64,000 nt of DNA, taken from Prevotella sp. (lineage in GTDB: Bacteria > Bacteroidota > Bacteroidia > Bacteroidales > Bacteroidaceae). The position numbers and the translations under genes were made by a program. The stretch lies in assembly GCA_016291085.1 (NCBI GenBank), contig JAEEVW010000015.1, forward strand, positions 19,024 to 83,023, given 5' to 3'. The notes below the pieces were generated by a model. The model saw only the letters and a list, made by a program, of their open reading frames with translations. It had not been told where the DNA came from and did not search any database. Shown here piece by piece: positions 62,607 through 64,000 of this stretch (the first letter of the stretch is position 1; every line of letters begins with the position of its first letter).

Positions 62607-62650
62607 AAAGTTTTCGTATTGTCAAAGAATGCGAAAACTTTTCATTTTTT
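62607..62650 (+). terminator. Terminator after the penicillin-binding protein gene
   Basis: Stem AAAGTTTTCGTATT / AATGCGAAAACTTT with one G-T pair, followed by CATTTTTTT. Confidence 0.85.
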
Positions 62651-62671
62651 TGAAAAATAATTCTCGAAAAG

Positions 62672-62703
62672 TTTGGTGGGATGAAAAATTAGTCGTACCT
62701 TTG
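62672..62703 (+). promoter_or_regulatory. rRNA operon promoter
   Basis: TTTG at 62672-62675, exactly 20 bases, TACCTTTG at 62696-62703. The surrounding AAAAGTTTGG is the same as for the tRNA cluster. Confidence 0.75.
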
Positions 62704-63024
62704 CATCCGCTTTCGCGCTAAAATTTGGTTCGAGGCATAAACGAGAGTTCTTTGAAAGACTTACATAGACAGAGAAAGAAGTAGTACAAGAAGCGAGTAT
62801 ATATATTAAATATGTACTTGGGTGTAAAAACAAACCGTTTAATTCTTGATAAGGTCGCGCAAGCAACCTTATAATAATACTACCGGATAAGCGTTCTGAG
62901 ACAGAGTAAACGATGCAGAGAGATTTTACAAGGTTTCTAGGAGCGAGTGCAGAGCCAAGCTTGCTTGAGCTATGCCGAGCGACGACGAAAGCTGTAAAAT
63001 TTTCTATCGGAGATATAAAATTTT
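62704..63024 (+). other. rRNA operon leader
   Basis: About 320 bases between the promoter and 16S rRNA with no protein gene. It contains GTTCTTTGAAAGACTT near 62750, which resembles a boxA-type antitermination site. Complementary segments around the 16S start (GATTTTACAAG at about 62922 and CTGTAAAATT at about 62992) could form the RNase III processing stem. Confidence 0.55.

Positions 63025-64000
<976 letters not shown>

Overview
The window is a chromosomal segment from a Bacteroidota bacterium, most probably Prevotella or a close relative. Pointers are Bacteroidales-type promoters (TTTG, 19-21 bases, TAnnTTTG) before many genes, families largely confined to this phylum (DUF4270 lipoprotein, LruC-like lipoprotein, a TonB receptor with an N-terminal regulatory-like domain, a hybrid-two-component-like sensor, GldE), and a 16S rRNA gene at the right edge whose visible part reads as Prevotellaceae. 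Genus is an inference; nothing was searched.

Layout. 0-2.4 kb: an exopolysaccharide-type cluster read leftward (receiver protein, sugar transferase, partial TolC-like protein). 2.6-9.3 kb: xylulokinase, then a leftward operon manC-gmd-fcl (GDP-L-fucose) followed by ptb-buk. 9.4-18.3 kb: UvrD-type helicase, a 43-aa small protein, a DUF4270 lipoprotein, a short glycogen-synthase-like protein, panC-panD, and the mce-mmdA-small ORF-mmdC methylmalonyl-CoA module. 18.4-30.6 kb: LruC-like lipoprotein, TonB receptor, RhlE-type helicase, LptF/G permease, tgt, lon and a tRNA methyltransferase. 30.6-37.5 kb: a MORN/GH25 lysozyme, nudC, a 5'-nucleotidase, kdsB, a protein made almost wholly of MORN repeats, and a YhcH-family protein. 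37.5-45.5 kb: glycogen branching enzyme with a histone-like tail, dapA, an AraC regulator and a complete partner-switching set (TPR-membrane-SpoIIE phosphatase, RsbW-like kinase, STAS protein, membrane-anchored HATPase). 45.6-48.5 kb: five tRNAs, a conserved hypothetical, ssb and gldE. 48.5-53.7 kb: C11 peptidase lipoprotein, a kinase-less sensor, glyA. 53.7-57.2 kb: an AT-rich, repeat-bordered accessory stretch with a CoiA-like predicted nuclease and a HepT/MntA toxin-antitoxin pair. 57.4-64 kb: CE1-like esterase, pyrBI, a class A penicillin-binding protein, and the rRNA operon leader with the first 976 bases of 16S rRNA.

The observation I find least explained is a scattered class of short degenerate tandem repeats (unit 7-9 bases, about 3-5 copies). 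They sit in the junctions between genes throughout the window. Different loci use different words, yet several loci share a word or its reverse complement, and in three places the repeat lies inside a coding sequence (the TolC signal peptide, the UvrD linker and the TonB barrel end). The partner-switching operon, the MORN/GH25 pairing and several promoters placed almost directly on the start codon are the other main points of interest.
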